From contig OX638348.1 of NCBI GenBank assembly GCA_951813085.1, positions 3,109,627-3,173,626 of the forward strand: a stretch of 64,000 nt of DNA, read 5' to 3'. The number at the start of each line of letters is the position of its first letter. Position 1 is the stretch's first letter. This stretch comes from an uncultured Opitutaceae bacterium (lineage in GTDB: Bacteria; Verrucomicrobiota; Verrucomicrobiia; Opitutales; Opitutaceae). Below the pieces are notes generated by a model. That model was not told where the DNA came from and did no database searches. It saw nothing but the letters and a program-made list of their open reading frames with translations. A program made the position numbers and the translations under genes. Below are positions 63,360-64,000 of this stretch, piece by piece.

Positions 63360-63614
63360 CTAAACCAAAGCATTGAATTTTGGAGTCAGATACTCCGCGC
63401 AACTATCCAATGAGACGAGCTGACCGTACTCAGACTCCGGCACTTCGATACCGTGCTTCTTGCGAAGCTCCATAACGATATCGAGGAAATCCATCGAATC
63501 GAGATCTAGCTGCTCCCGTAAAGCCACCTCTGGCTTTACATCGCTCAACTCCTCGTCAGGAGCGATTTCCGCGATGATATCGAGAACCACTTGTTTGCAT
63601 TCATCTTTGCTCAT
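63360..63614 (-). CDS. Acyl carrier protein
   Basis: 84 aa. The phosphopantetheine site is LDLDSMDFLDIVMELRKKHG with the modified Ser in DSM at about residue 40. It carries acyl chains for the neighbouring ketoacyl synthase. The sequence is diverged from the usual AcpP (DSLD core replaced by DSMDF), suggesting a dedicated carrier for a secondary or specialised pathway. It starts 18 bp after the stop of the synthase. Confidence 0.92.
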   Translation of the reverse strand: MSKDECKQVVLDIIAEIAPDEELSDVKPEVALREQLDLDSMDFLDIVMELRKKHGIEVPESEYGQLVSLDSCAEYLTPKFNALV

Positions 63615-63631
63615 AAAAATACGTCCGCTAT

Positions 63632-64000
63632 CTAATCTAAAAAGCTCTTCACTATGAGCGCTGAATTTATACCCAGCATACCAAAGGAGTTATTCAGAAT
63701 GGCGTCAACCCGTTTTGCCTCGATAGACTGGTTCAGAACAAGGTTAGGAATCGCGCACTTCGGATCGAGCGAATCGACATTGATCGAAGGGTGGACAATC
63801 CGGTCTTCGAACGCCGGTAAATTCCCTGCCAGCTCTAGCGCCCCAGCCGCTCCCATGGCATGCCCAATAAAACCCTTTGTGTTATTGACATACGTATCTG
63901 GGCAATCGGCGAAAACCTCCGCGATCGCCTGGCATTCCTGGATATCCCCCATAGGGGTAGCGGTGGCATGGGTATTGACTATGTGGATGTCATTCGGAGC
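63632..64000 (-). CDS. Beta-ketoacyl-ACP synthase (KAS II-like), C-terminal part, runs off the window
   Basis: The frame is open to the window edge; the visible 122 residues are the C-terminal part of a FabF-like condensing enzyme of about 410 aa. It shows the first active-site His in NTHATATPMGDIQE (usual NAHGTST) and the second in NTKGFIGHAMGAAGALELAG, with the end GMLGINSALIVKSF (usual GFGGHNA). The active-site Cys lies outside the window. The departures from consensus suggest a specialised rather than housekeeping synthase. It is upstream of the carrier protein and the CrtI-like enzyme on the same strand. Confidence 0.9.
   Translation of the reverse strand, partial: APNDIHIVNTHATATPMGDIQECQAIAEVFADCPDTYVNNTKGFIGHAMGAAGALELAGNLPAFEDRIVHPSINVDSLDPKCAIPNLVLNQSIEAKRVDAILNNSFGMLGINSALIVKSFLD

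Overview
This 64 kb window looks like chromosomal DNA of a marine-type Verrucomicrobiota bacterium, probably class Opitutia. That placement is inference from gene content: several sulfatases, PSCyt1/DUF1549/DUF1553, DUF1501, DUF1552 and DUF1592 proteins, a sigma factor with a FecR-LamG partner, and a TonB receptor whose mature N-terminus carries ELSPFEVD. There is no rRNA or other decisive marker. No tRNA, rRNA or CRISPR array was recognised.

1-17 kb is mostly housekeeping: the 3' part of enolase, a HAD phosphatase, a GntP-type permease, an SGNH hydrolase, a Gfo/Idh/MocA oxidoreductase and a decayed endonuclease/exonuclease/phosphatase gene. A long minus-strand run follows: sterol-desaturase relative (frameshifted), SDR, exbD, exbD, argH, mutL, glgP. 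A PQQ dehydrogenase/cytochrome c lipoprotein comes next. 17-27.5 kb is a minus-strand block of three sulfatases, an FG-GAP protein, a DUF1592 multidomain cytochrome and a DUF1552 protein with ATGA-type overlaps.

28.3-36.0 kb is the most striking part. It is an AT-richer unit of 7673 bp (28315-35987) with perfect 23-bp terminal inverted repeats and an 8-bp direct target duplication (TAAAAAAA). It carries a decayed IS1595-type transposase and a translationally coupled two-gene cassette: an HKD/phospholipase-D-helicase fusion (1087 aa) and an Eco57I-like gamma-class adenine methyltransferase (1035 aa). A 48-aa ORF follows. This looks like a transposon-borne restriction/defence system. It sits in the U-tract of the terminator of the adjacent TonB receptor gene.

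36-58 kb is accessory: TonB receptor, NRAMP-like carrier, sulfatase, DUF1501, PSD1 cytochrome, FecR-LamG, ECF sigma factor, CBM9/PKD protein, sorbosone-dehydrogenase-like protein with cytochrome c, MFS carrier, a frameshifted sulfatase and a GC-rich, apparently dead IS3-family element. The gaps in this part, plus 27.6-28.3 kb, hold a hairpin-rich repeat family with termini TTAACAGGAT...ATCCTGTTAA. Its loops vary while stems are kept, and some stems are swapped for other self-complementary ones. 1-27 kb has none of these repeats.

59-64 kb returns to core-like genes: a membrane-anchored coiled-coil protein, a methyltransferase, rplU-rpmA, a small membrane protein, then a CrtI-like oxidoreductase, an acyl carrier protein and a ketoacyl synthase running off the edge.

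Caution: several genes (exbD2, sterol desaturase, one sulfatase, the IS1595 transposase) contain single-base frameshifts, partly in or beside homopolymers. These may be real decay or assembly errors.
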